Positions 13,764-27,900 of a stretch of 64,000 nucleotides of DNA are shown here, one piece after another. The DNA comes from Megaleporinus macrocephalus. Lineage: Eukaryota; Chordata; Actinopteri; Characiformes; Anostomidae. The notes under the pieces are model-generated. The model made no database searches. It was not told where the DNA came from and was given only the letters and a program-made list of their open reading frames with translations. The position numbers and the translations under genes were made by a program. Numbering within the stretch: the stretch's first letter is position 1; every line of letters begins with the position of its first letter. The stretch is from NCBI GenBank assembly GCA_021613375.1, contig CM038720.1, forward strand, positions 10,035,462 to 10,099,461. Direction: 5' to 3'.

Positions 13764-15907
13764 CGGGGGGGAGGGGTGACTCATGAGGTAATCTGTGGAA
13801 TGAGATGGCGAGCCGTGTCTCCAGGCCTCGCGCTGGGGGCATGAATCATTCTTTATTACTGAAAACAAAATGGAAACGGCTCTCTGGAGCTGTGTGTTTG
13901 GGCCACACTCACATAAATCTAATTATATTCCTCAAAACAGAGGAGGGGGAAATCAATTCACTTATGAATATGGATTACGGGGCACACTTGGCCGTGTGCG
14001 GTGCGCGGCGAATGCCCACGGGAGGAAGCGACTGGGCTCTGACACAAGGACCTTTTAGGCGACGAGACAGCCAGGAACAAAAGATATTGGCTGCTTAACA
14101 GATAAGCAGAGACAGGCTCAGATCCTCATATAATATTGTATAGAACAGCTCGTAATTCAAAGCCGTCCAACAGACATGCTGCCTGGCCAGTAATTTCCAC
14201 TGACAGTGTGACCGCACTGAATGGACGGCAACTATTTAAAGGGAGAACTTCAGCGTTTTTCAACCTAATCTCTGTCTGCTGCACGTCTAGAGCATGGCTG
14301 ATTACCATGGATAACAACTTTGACACGCTTCATTGTACTTCGCAATATAAAAAGAGAACGCATTGGCTCAACACTCAGTCAGAACAGCAGCCAATGGGCA
14401 GATGCTGAAGCAGCTGTCCATGGGCGTCTATTCTTAGTCTCACTGGGCCAGGCCAGTCAAAAGTTTGGAAAAACAGCTACCCAGTTTTTCTTGGTTTAAC
14501 TACGTTATTAGTAGTAATATTAGTGAACAATTGTGAAGACATCAAAACTCTAATGTAATACTTATGGAACTCCTAGACCAGCAGCTTTATGAGGAGCCAA
14601 ATGAGCTGCTTTTGTAACAGGACTGAAATAGACAGTGTACATGCTGAGATCTTGTTCTGAGAGAGGTTTCTGGGTTATGGGTGTTATAATTAAAATAAAT
14701 ATGTATTGTAGTTTTGATGTAAATGTAAAATTTCTCTTTGAGAAATATATATTTGTACATATACACCAGCTTTACTATTTGAACAAGCCTTCACAACACA
14801 TTAAGATCAAAACATCTTTATAATTAGAAACATATATATTCAGTTCGGTGTGTCCAAACCTTTGCCTGGTATGTTTATGTTCGGGGATATTTGGTAAACC
14901 TTTGGTGCTCGAAAACTGAAGCTAATGAAGATAAAGCCCTCTCTAATACACGCCCATAAATTCCTTTAGTATGCGCTCTATTGGCGTCTGGAGTGACCCA
15001 ACTTGTACTTGTGTTAAACCGATTCATGACTTGACCCGGGTTCACAAACTGATTTGTGATTTGACTCAGACTTATTTGTGAGAAGACAAAAACTCACTTG
15101 AACATCTCACCAAAATATGCACAGTCCCTCCTCCCACCCCTTCAGCTCCTACCAGTCTAGAAAAAAGCATCAAACTTCATCCCTTTACTCTGCAAGAGCA
15201 TCTCCACCAGTGGAAAGCAGCACCAATGTTAACTCCTGCTTTGCTTCTATTTATATCACTCTTTTTGTTTTCTGCTGAATGTGGTTTCTTGGCGAGCACG
15301 GAGGGCAGCAGTGGTTATAACGGTCGCTTGTCAGGAGCTTCAGTCTAAGTTAAAGCTGTATGGTTTAGTGAAGACGCATCCGTTGCAAGACGCAATGTTA
15401 AACTGCACAAGTTTACATGCTTAACTAGAGTTTTGTGAAACTTCCATTATATTCTTGGGCAATGTTAATCTGTGCACTATTGTCCCCTAGTTGAGCTCTA
15501 CCTTTACAATCATAGGATGGACTTTAAAAAAACAACAACTCTTGTTTCCTCTTGATTTTTCTTATGGTTGTCCTCAGTATATGAGAACATAAGAGCAAAC
15601 TCAATCCCCTGTAAAGGGCTCTGGTGGCATTTTCCCTAGTAGAGAATTTTAGTGCAAATCCTGCAGCATTCTAGGACTAAAGTATTATTATAGTTTGTTG
15701 GGTGCAACAACTTTGCAAACGTAAGGTATTTTCTGCTTACCATATCAAAGTCAAGATTTACTTGTACAACGTTTTGCAGTCATCTCTATTTGAGACCCCG
15801 TGTGTTATATATAGAGGCCATTCAATTACTTGCTCTATAACAGTACAAATGCTCGGACCAAAATGATTGCCACTTTGGTTTCAAAGTCACTGAACAAAAT
15901 AGCTGAA

Positions 15908-15982
<75 letters not shown>

Positions 15983-18900
15983 CAAACCAGCTTCACTGTA
16001 TTATTGTTTGTAGTAAGTGACTGTACTACACATACAGCTAGCCTCTGGAGTACTCCTAACATCACTCTACTGGAGACAACATTAAGCTACTCCCCAAAAA
16101 AGAGAAAGAGAAGAAGCTTTAGACTGTACCTCTCGTCAAAGCCGAGATTTCTGTCTGCAAACTGCATGAGGAGGGTCCTCTCCAGGATCTTTTTGGGGGC
16201 TTGGTTCTGGATGAAGTAAACGATGACATGCTGTAGCCGGTGGTCATTCTGGGGGGGCGTGTCTTCCTGGGCTAACCTCAGCAAGCGGGTGTATTCGACT
16301 TTAATCGCCTTCCAGCCAAAAGGAAGACGGTGAAAAAGGGACGGAGGTTGTGGGAGTGAGGGAGGGATGGGAAGAGAGGGTGGGAGAAAGAACAAAGAAA
16401 GAAAGACATACTGTTAATTATCGAGACCACATTAAAAAGTACTGAACATAAGTGCCTCAGGCATCAAGCCAACAGGAGAGGGAAGCAAGTCAACCCTGCC
16501 TGACAGAACACAGATGAGTTTAGTTCATAATGTAGTGATTCATACTTTTATAAAAAGGACCCTTCAGACATAGCTTGATGTGCAAATTCACTGCTGCACG
16601 GCGTGTATAACGCTAACCCTGAAGAACAGCAAGCGATCAGTGTTTATTGCCTATCAGTGCCAATACGCCCAACTCATATTAGAGCGTGTATAAGTGCTTT
16701 AACTGTGTAAACCTTAAGCGATCTGAAGTCACGTTCATGAACAGGTCTGGTTAAGCACACTGTGATTAGTCAGCGGAGTGAACATATGCACATATATACA
16801 CTTCAGAGCGTATCATGTACATGCTTGGGGGTGGACAAATGACTCTTTTGTTAATGATGGGAGGGGCAATAAATGAGTATTATTGGAGACAATTGGAGAT
16901 CCATTTTTAAAATAAACTGAAAAACAGATGGCGGCCCCCCCACTGGGACGATCCGGATCAGAACAGTGAGAGTTGCGCGAGTTCGTCCACAGTTGACGAT
17001 CGTCTGTCAACTACATTCCAAAAACAGACACAAGCACAGCAACACGCAATTAGTGTCTTAAGAGCCGTCAGTCATTCCGGTTTATTCCGCAGTCAAGGTG
17101 ACACCACCAATCAGCATGACAATGTCAGACAGATGTAATGAAAGCTAGAACAGATTCCACATAAAAAAGGGGAGGACCTTAGTCAGCCATGCCCAGCAGG
17201 CAATTAATATCACACTTTCAGAACAAATGAACCAAAAATAATCAAAACAATAACGTCAAACAACACATTAACTGAAAGGTAACTGCAGACACTGAGCTTT
17301 GAGGTGTCCAGTCACTGGATACAATATTCAGCGCTTGGTCTACAGAGTAGTGGCTCTATTGTTGGACAGTCCAGTGCCTGTTCTGTCCTGCATTATGGTA
17401 AACAATCAGGGATTTCCTTTTTCAGCCCAATATTCTTCTGTCCAATCCAAAAAATAAAAATAAAAAAAATGAGTGCCTTAATTTTAAATTTTAAATCCAA
17501 CAAATATTGGTGTTCAGGTGTTTTAGTAATTTTCTGCCTAAGGAGTGTGTTGGCAAGACAACTGTAATACTGGTATAAGCTTTTTTCCCCACTGCACAAT
17601 CAGAAAAAGTGATGACCCAACAGAACCAGCATGAAAATGAAACAATAACCATTTTTGGTAATAATACTAAAATTCAACACTCAACAGTGAGAATTCACTC
17701 AATCTTCTGGTTTAGCTGAAAATGTTCCATTAGGTCATGTTGGTACACAGGAACCGTAAAATCTTGAGCAGGCACCATAAAACTGGCACCTCTGGTACTA
17801 GGACCACAGCCAAAGAGAAAGAGCTATTCTAGCTTTCTGGTGCACCAAAGAACTGGACCATAAAATGGGGACCTACGGTACTGGACCGACAGCCAAAGAG
17901 AAAAAAACAGTTCCAGTTTTCTGGTGCACCAAAGAACTGGACCATAAAACGGGGACCTACGGTACTGGACCGACAGCCAAAGAGAAAAAAACAGTTCCAG
18001 TTTTCTGGTGCACCAAAGAATTGGACCATAAAACGGGAACCTATGGTACTGGAGTGATAGCCAATATAAAAGAAGTTCCAGCTTTCTGGTGCACAATAAA
18101 AGTGGACTATAAAACCAGAACCTACGATAATCTGACAACAGCGAAAGAGAAAGAAGTTCCAGTTTTCTGGTGCACCAAAGAACTGGACCCTAAACCAGAA
18201 CCTACGAAACTGGACCAACAGCTAAAGAGAAAGAAGTTCCAGTTTTCTGGTGCACCAAAGAACTGGACCCTAAACCGGAACCTACGAAACTGGACCGACA
18301 GCTAAAGAGAAAGAAGTTCCAGTTTTCTGGTGCACCAAAGAACTGGACCCTAAACCGGAACCTACGAAACTAGACCAACAGCTAAAGAGAAAGAAGTTCC
18401 AGTTTTCTGGTGCACCAAAGAACTGGACCCTAAACCGGAACCTACGAAACTGGACCAACAGCTAAAGAGAAAGAAGTTCCAGTTTTCTGGTGCACCAAAG
18501 AACTGGACCCTAAACCGGAACCTACGAAACTGGACCAACAGCTAAAGAGAAAGAAGTTCCAGTTTTCTGGTGCACCAAAAAACTAGACCCTAAACCGGAA
18601 CCTACGAAACTGGACCAACAGCTAAAGAGAAAGAAGTTCAAGTTTTCTGGTGCACCAAAGAACTGGACCCTAAACCGGAACCTACGAAACTGGACCAACA
18701 GCTAAAGAGAAAGAAGTTCCAGTTTTCTGGTGCACCAAAGAACTGGACCCTAAACCGGAACCTACGAAACTAGACCAACAGCTAAAGAGAAAGAAGTTCC
18801 AGTTTTCCGGTGCACCAAAGAACTGGACCCTAAACCGGAACCTACGAAACTGGACCAACAGCTAAAGAGAAAGAAGTTCCAGTTTTCTGGTGCACCAAAG

Positions 18901-21900
18901 AACTGGACCCTAAACCGGAACCTACGAAACTGGACCAACAGCTAAAGAGAAAGAAGTTCCAGTTTTCTGGTGCACCAAAGAACTGGACCCTAAACCAGAA
19001 CCTACGAAACTAGACCAACAGCTAAAGAGAAAGAAGTTCCAGTTTTCTGGTGCACCAAAGAACTGGACCCTAAACCGGAACCTACGAAACTGGACCAACA
19101 GCTAAAGAGAAAGAAGTTCCAGTTTTCTGGTGCACCAAAGAACTGGACCCTAAACCGGAACCTACGAAACTGGACCAACAGCTAAAGAGAAAGAAGTTCC
19201 AGTTTTCTGGTGCACCAAAGAACTGGACCCTAAACCAGAACCTACGAAACTAGACCAACAGCTAAAGAGAAAGAAGTTCCAGTTTTCTGGTGCACCAAAG
19301 AACTGGACCCTAAACCGGAACCTACGAAACTGGACCAACAGCTAAAGAGAAAGAAGTTCCAGTTTTCTGGTGCACCAAAGAACTGGACCCTAAACCGGAA
19401 CCTACGAAACTAGACCAACAGCTAAAGAGAAAGAAGTTCCAGTTTTCTGGTGCACCAAAGAACTGGACCCTAAACCAGAACCTACGAAACTGGACCGACA
19501 GCCAAAGAGAAAGAACAGTTCCAGTTTTCTGGTGCACCAAAGAACTGGTCCCTAAACCGGATCCTACGAAACTGGACCAACAGCTAAAGAGAAAGAAGTT
19601 CCAGTTTTCTGGTGCACCAAAGAACTGGACCCTAAACCAGAACCTACGAAACTGGACAGACAGCCAAAGAGAAAGAAGTTCCAGTTTTCTGGTGCACCAA
19701 AGAACTGGACCCTAAACCAGAACCTACGAAACTAGACCAACAGCTAAAGAGAAAGAAGTTCCAGTTTTCTGGTGCACCAAAGAACTGGACCCTAAACCGG
19801 AACCTACGAAACTGGACCAACAGCTAAAGAGAAAGAAGTTCCAGTTTTCTGGTGCACCAAAGAACTGGACCCTAAACCAGAACCTACGAAACTGGACCAA
19901 CAGCTAAAGAGAAAGAAGTTCCAGTTTTCTGGTGCACCAAAGAACTGGACCCTAAACCAGAACCTACGAAACTAGACCAACAGCTAAAGAGAAAGAAGTT
20001 CCAGTTTTCTGGTGCATCAAAGAACTGGACCCTAAACCAGAACCTACGAAACTGGACCAACAGCTAAAGAGAAAGAAGTTCCAGTTTTCTGGTGCACCAA
20101 AGAACTGGACCCTAAACCGGAACCTACAATACTGGACCCTAAACCAGAACCTACGAAACTAGACCAACAGCTAAAGAGAAAGAAGTTCCAGTTTTCTGGT
20201 GCACCAAAGAACTGGACCCTAAACCGGAACCTACGAAACTGGACCAACAGCTAAAGAGAAAGAAGTTCCAGTTTTCTGGTGCACCAAAGAACTGGACCCT
20301 AAACCGGAACCTACAATACTGGACCCTAAACCAGAACCTACGAAACTAGACCAACAGCTAAAGAGAAAGAAGTTCCAGTTTTCTGGTGCACCAAAGAACT
20401 GGACCCTAAACCGGAACCTACGAAACTGGACCAACAGCTAAAGAGAAAGAAGTTCCAGTTTTCTGGTGCACCAAAGAACTGGACCCTAAACCGGAACCTA
20501 CGAAACTGGACCAACAGCTAAAGAGAAAGAAGTTCCAGTTTTCTGGTGCACCAAAGAACTGGACCCTAAACCGGAACCTACGAAACTGGACCAACAGCTA
20601 AAGAGAAAGAAGTTCCAGTTTTCTGGTGCACCAAAGAACTGGACCCTAAACCGGAACCTACGAAACTAGACCAACAGCTAAAGAGAAAGAAGTTCCAGTT
20701 TTCTGGTGCACCAAAGAACTGGACCCTAAACCGGAACCTACGAAACTGGACCAACAGCTAAAGAGAAAGAAGTTCCAGTTTTCTGGTGCACCAAAGAACT
20801 GGACCCTAAACCGGAACCTACGAAACTAGACCAACAGCTAAAGAGAAAGAAGTTCCAGTTTTCTGGTGCACCAAAGAACTGGACCCTAAACCGGAACCTA
20901 CGAAACTGGACCAACAGCTAAAGAGAAAGAAGTTCCAGTTTTCTGGTGCACCAAAGAACTGGACCCTAAACCGGAACCTACAATACTGGACCCTAAACCA
21001 GAACCTACGAAACTAGACCAACAGCTAAAGAGAAAGAAGTTCCAGTTTTCTGGTGCACCAAAGAACTGGACCCTAAACCGGAACCTACGAAACTGGACCA
21101 ACAGCTAAAGAGAAAGAAGTTCCAGTTTTCTGGTGCACCAAAGAACTGGACCCTAAACCGGAACCTACGAAACTGGACCAACAGCTAAAGAGAAAGAAGT
21201 TCCAGTTTTCTGGTGCACCAAAGAACTGGACCCTAAACCGGAACCTACAATACTGGACCCTAAACCAGAACCTACGAAACTAGACCAACAGCTAAAGAGA
21301 AAGAAGTTCCAGTTTTCTGGTGCACCAAAGAACTGGACCCTAAACCGGAACCTACGAAACTGGACCAACAGCTAAAGAGAAAGAAGTTCCAGTTTTCTGG
21401 TGCACCAAAGAACTGGACCCTAAACCGGAACCTACGAAACTGGACCAACAGCTAAAGAGAAAGAAGTTCCAGTTTTCTGGTGCACCAAAGAACTGGACCC
21501 TAAACCGGAACCTACGAAACTGGACCAACAGCTAAAGAGAAAGAAGTTCCAGTTTTCTGGTGCACCAAAGAACTGGACCCTAAACCGGAACCTACGAAAC
21601 TAGACCAACAGCTAAAGAGAAAGAAGTTCCAGTTTTCTGGTGCACCAAAGAACTGGACCCTAAACCGGAACCTACGAAACTGGACCAACAGCTAAAGAGA
21701 AAGAAGTTCCAGTTTTCTGGTGCACCAAAGAACTGGACCCTAAACCGGAACCTACGAAACTGGACCAACAGCTAAAGAGAAAGAAGTTCCAGTTTTCTGG
21801 TGCACCAAAGAACTGGACCCTAAACCGGAACCTACGAAACTAGACCAACAGCTAAAGAGAAAGAAGTTCCAGTTTTCTGGTGCACCAAAGAACTGGACCC

Positions 21901-24900
21901 TAAACCGGAACCTACGAAACTAGACCAACAGCTAAAGAGAAAGAAGTTCCAGTTTTCTGGTGCACCAAAGAACTGGACCCTAAACCGGAACCTACAATAC
22001 TGGACCCTAAACCAGAACCTACGAAACTAGACCAACAGCTAAAGAGAAAGAAGTTCCAGTTTTCTGGTGCACCAAAGAACTGGACCCTAAACCGGAACCT
22101 ACGAAACTGGACCAACAGCTAAAGAGAAAGAAGTTCCAGTTTTCTGGTGCACCAAAGAACTGGACCCTAAACCGGAACCTACGAAACTGGACCAACAGCT
22201 AAAGAGAAAGAAGTTCCAGTTTTCTGGTGCACCAAAGAACTGGACCCTAAACCGGAACCTACGAAACTAGACCAACAGCTAAAGAGAACGAAGTTCCAGT
22301 TTTCTGGTGCACCAAAGAACTGGACCCTAAACCGGAACCTACGAAACTAGACCAACAGCTAAAGAGAAAGAAGTTCCAGTTTTCTGGTGCACCAAAGAAC
22401 TGGACCCTAAACCGGAACCTATGAAACTGGACCAACAGCTAAAGAGAAAGAAGTTCCAGTTTTCTGGTGCACCAAAGAACTGGACCCTAAACCGGAACCT
22501 ACAATACTGGACCCTAAACCAGAACCTACGAAACTGGACCAACAGCTAAAGAGAAAGAAGTTCCAGTTTTCTGGTGCACCAAAGAACTGGACCCTAAACC
22601 GGAACCTACGAAACTGGACCAACAGCTAAAGAGAAAGAAGTTCCAGTTTTCTGGTGCACCAAAGAACTGGACCCTAAACCAGAACCTACAAAACTAGACC
22701 AACAGCTAAAGAGAAAGAAGTTCCAGTTTTTTGGTGCACCAAAGAACTGGACCCTAAACCGGAACCTACGAAACTGGACCAACAGCTAAAGAGAAAGAAG
22801 TTCCAGTTTTCTGGTGCACCAAAGAACTGGACCCTAAACCGGAACCTACGAAACTAGACCAACAGCTAAAGAGAAAGAAGTTCCAGTTTTCTGGTGCACC
22901 AAAGAACTGGACCCTAAACCGGAACCTACGAAACTGGACCAACAGCTAAAGAGAAAGAAGTTCCAGTTTTCTGGTGCACCAAAGAACTGGACCCTAAACC
23001 GGAACCTACGAAACTGGACCAACAGCTAAAGAGAAAGAAGTTCCAGTTTTCTGGTGCACCAAAGAACTGGACCCTAAACCGGAACCTACGAAACTAGACC
23101 AACAGCTAAAGAGAAAGAAGTTCCAGTTTTCTGGTGCACCAAAGAACTGGACCCTAAACCGGAACCTACGAAACTGGACCAACAGCTAAAGAGAAAGAAG
23201 TTCCAGTTTTCTGGTGCACCAAAGAACTGGACCCTAAACCGGAACCTACAATACTGGACCCTAAACCAGAACCTACGAAACTAGACCAACAGCTAAAGAG
23301 AAAGAAGTTCCAGTTTTCTGGTGCACCAAAGAACTGGACCCTAAACCGGAACCTACGAAACTAAACCAACAGCTAAAGAGAAAGAAGTTCCAGTTTTCTG
23401 GTGCACCAAAGAACTGGACCCTAAACCGGAACCTACGAAACTGGACCAACAGCTAAAGAGAAAGAAGTTCCAGTTTTCTGGTGCACCAAAGAACTGGACC
23501 CTAAACCGGAACCTACGAAACTGGACCAACAGCTAAAGAGAAAGAAGTTCCAGTTTTCTGGTGCACCAAAGAACTGGACCCTAAACCGGAACCTACGAAA
23601 CTGGACCAACAGCTAAAGAGAAAGAAGTTCAAGTTTTCTGGTGCACCAAAGAACTGGACCCTAAACCGGAACCTACGAAACTGGACCAACAGCTAAAGAG
23701 AAAGAAGTTCCAGTTTTCTGGTGCACCAAAGAACTGGACCCTAAACCAGAACCTACAATACTGGACCCTAAACCAGAACCTACAATACTGGACCGACAGC
23801 CAAAAAGAAAGAACAGTTCCAGATTTCTCGTGCACAATAAAAGTGGACTATAAAACCGGAACCTACGAAACTGGACCAACAGCTAAAGAGAAAGAAGTTC
23901 CAGTTTTCTGGTGCACCAAAGAACTGGACCCTAAACCGGAACCTATGAAACTGGACCAACAGCTAAAGAGAAAGAAGTTCCAGTTTTCTGGTGCACCAAA
24001 GAACTGGACCCTAAACCGGAACCTACGAAACTGGACCAACAGCTAAAGAGAAAGAAGTTCCAGTTTTCTGGTGCACCAAAGAACTGGACCCTAAACCGGA
24101 ACCTACGAAACTGGACCGACAGCCAAAGAGAAAGAACAGTTCCAGTTTTCTGGTGTGCCATAAAACTGGACCATAAAATTGGAACCTACGATACCAGAAC
24201 GACAGCCAAACAGAAAGAACAGTTCTAGTTTTCTGGTGCCACAGGTTTTCGCTCTTCATGCAGTGGGAAAAACAGCCATAGTATTGAAGTTAATATGCTG
24301 ATATCGTGACAACCCTACCCAGGAGTCTAGGAGAGAGAGAGAGTCTGCAGTGGGGACACAGACAGAACGACCAGGCAAAACAAATGAGAGGAGGGGGGGC
24401 ATGCAGAGGTTAGCACAGTCACTGGGGCTGCAGTCACTGATAGTGGATGCAGTACGGGAAGTACCTTGAAGAAGGCTGCTTCAGGCCCACACTTGTCATA
24501 CACACTCCTGGATTTGCCAATGGCCATTATAATACCCTGCATGTTTGGCGTCATCATTGTCTGCCCAAGGAAGGAGACACATTACTACAGAATACACACA
24601 GTGCTCTGGGCTAGCAGCATGCTAATCGCATCACTTGTGCACTGCTGGCAGTTTTTTTAACTACGACTACGAAGACACAGCATACGTACACTCACACACC
24701 ACAGCAAAGGCTTGCACTCAGAGTGTCGGGAGGTGTGCTGCATGCTCATGTCCTACACTGCTGGCAAAAATTCTTAACATCAGCATTAAGACTGACATTT
24801 TCCATTTTCTAGCTTAACACTCAACACGTCTGATCATATTAAACAGCCCATAACTAAGAAGGTTTTTCTTAATTTCTTTCTTTTTTTAAATAAAAAGCTT

Positions 24901-27900
24901 AATGTAGTAAACACTGTTAAAGTACGTTCAGTTCACAGTCCATACAAATATACATAAATAATGTATATTTATATGATTTCATATTTTATCATAAAATTTT
25001 ATATATTATACGAATATTAGATATTTAGCTGCTTTTTGTATTAGGGCTCAATCCAAAGCAGCCAATCAGAACAAAGAAAAATGGTGACGAAAACATGAAC
25101 AACGGTTTTTATTACATAAAACGACACAAACACTATCAATGGAAAATAAAATACAGGTAAATGAAGGATATATGCCCATCAGGCACGGAAACCAATATTT
25201 ACCTTATAAGTTTATGTCCCTGGACATATTAAGCACTAATCTCTGTATCAAAAATGTTTTTAATTCTATTATTGTCAACATGCACATAAACTGCTGCCCC
25301 TCCACCGAGACCCAAGTTTTGCGAGATCCCATGTTGGCCAGCTAATGCAGTGTGGGCTGGTTGCTCACTTGCCATAACTGCACTGGAGTTAGCTTGAATG
25401 GCAACAATTAATATTATTATTTTATAATTCTTCTTCTGGAAATTCACAGTTCTAGGTTGATATTGTGGTCCTCCACATATTCACTGGGATCTTACATGTC
25501 TTCTATCTTCAGCAACAATTCACTGTTTCTAACAATCTCTTGAGCAAGTAGGCTTCAAAGTTTTTAGAGGTATTATTTGGGCATCAAAGACATTTTAAAA
25601 ATATTGAACATCACCGTTTCGTTTTGTGATAATGAACCAATTATAAAAATCACAGTATTGACTTGTATTCAGGTTCACAATCCATGATTTGTAAATTTGG
25701 TGCTTAAACACTCGACGCCTAGATAGTAGTGTTCTTTACCATCAGACTCGTCCGCTCCAATGTAAACAAGAAGCATAAGGGTGCACAGCTAACGTTAGCA
25801 AAAGCATATGAATGCATATGATGGTGTGTTTGTATACTTTTCTAACCTATTTGAAATTATTCTTTTAAAACTATATTTTTATACTATTTACACGGCCCTT
25901 AAAAGTAGAATTTAAAATTTGTGATGTATTGCCCTGCCTGCAGCATCACAATACATGACAATATGTTGAATTGTAACTCCTGTATCGTATCGCCAGGTTC
26001 TTGCCAATACACAGTCCTGCTACTACAGACCAGCTGCATAAATCAATATGGCTAGAGCACCACCCTGAGGCAGAGCAGCGCTATAGCTCTAGTAAATCAA
26101 GAAAGACAGAAGCTCAGAGATGAAGCAGGATAAACAACGGCGGCATAAAGTTCCCCTAATTACACCACTTCACTACACTACTAACATAAAACCAACTTAA
26201 CCATAACTGGAAAACACATTAAAAAAATTAATAACGTTATATTATATTATATTAGTCAAGAGCCAGCTCACTTTTCCTTTAAAAGTCAGGATAAAAGTCA
26301 TTTCTGGCTCTTGTGCTGCATAACATATATAAATCTATAAATCAGAATTTAAGAACGACGTCTGCATCTAGTTTAACTTACTTTTAAAGCTGTGATTTTG
26401 AAGGTTTCAAACCAAAACCTCAACATAAACCAACCACCATTTTATAACTAGACTGTACAGCCTGACAGAATTTAGGAGGCATTAAGTTATATATAAAATT
26501 ATTATTATATATATTTTTTTATTTTTAAAAATGTATTTGCATAAAGGAATGCTGACCCTCACTGATGTACTTGCACTGCCTGTGAAAAGCTTGAGACCAA
26601 TACCTTTTTAACTTTAATTCAAAAAATTCAAATGGGCATATAGCTATTAAAACAAAAAACACACACAGCCATGTAGACCTTGACATAACTAGAGAAACTG
26701 AAGGAACAACTGGCAGAAGCACTACTTCACACAATAACAAAGCCAAAGGCCAGTCATTTTAAAGACAAACCCTGAAGCTAAATATATCCACGTGAGCGCT
26801 GAAGCTAATTATAACCCAAGGACTGGCACAGAGCTGTTTAACGTTATCAGAGGCTCTGCAGTTATTTGAACTGACGATGAATATTAAATGCTACTCAAAT
26901 CATCTGAAAATAAGGCGTCCCCAAATATCTGGCCAGCGTATCTTCTTAAAATGTGTTGCAGTCTTATCTCTCAACGCCCTGCTGTGAACTCTGCTGTGCA
27001 CTCCTGCCTGGATCAGCTGGTCCGTCTCCCCCTGAAGGAGAGAGAGCGACCTCTACTGTTTGATCTCCTCCACTTCCAGGACTGATAACTATGGTAAACT
27101 GCTTTGATTCAGTCTGAGACCTTACATTCATGTTCTGCTACAGTAATTTAAAACAGCTTAACCATACATGGCAAAGACGAATGGAAGCTAATATTAGCAT
27201 TTAGCACTGTTATGTATCATGGTTATCATGGTTATTAGGGATACACTGGTACCACTTTTTCCCCTTTAGATACTGACACCTGATCAGAGGTGGTAAGTAA
27301 CGAAGTACAAGCACTTTGTTACTGTACTTAAGTACTTTTTTTTGGTATCTGTACTTTACTTGAGTATTTCTGTCACCTAATACTTTTTACTTTTACTGAC
27401 TACATCTTGAAAACAGACTCGTTACTTTAGTTTCAACAATCTTTTATCTCCTTATTTATGTATTTTTAATCAGGCAATTCTATTCAGGGTCCCAATGAAG
27501 CACAAATCATAATCCTACTGGATGTGAAGGGGGGTGGGTGGGGCTGTGATTGGCTATTTTGACAGCTTTCAGGCCTCAGCAGTGACACCTCTCGGCGAAT
27601 GAGATGCCTATTGTGTCTCCCAAAGAAGCAAGAGCTCAGATACCCTGTTAAAGAAATGTGAGTTTCTCAAGAGAATTATTTTTAAAGAAATACTTTTACT
27701 TTTACACTTTAAGTACATTTAAGAGCATGTAATTTTATACTTTTACTTGAGGTTTTTTTTTTTACTAGATTACTAGTACTTTTACTTAAGTAAGGAACTC
27801 ATGTACTTCTGCCACCTCTGCACCTGATCCAAACTCTAACTTTACTACTAGACAGGAGCTTATAAATCCTAAAATGTATATAATTTCACCATAATGCTGT

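Noticed and set aside
17824..24259. Many similar 67-146 residue ORFs ([15 protein letters not shown] type)
   Set aside because: They are translations of the 80-bp minisatellite. The period is not a multiple of three, units are intronic, and no start context or codon bias supports coding.
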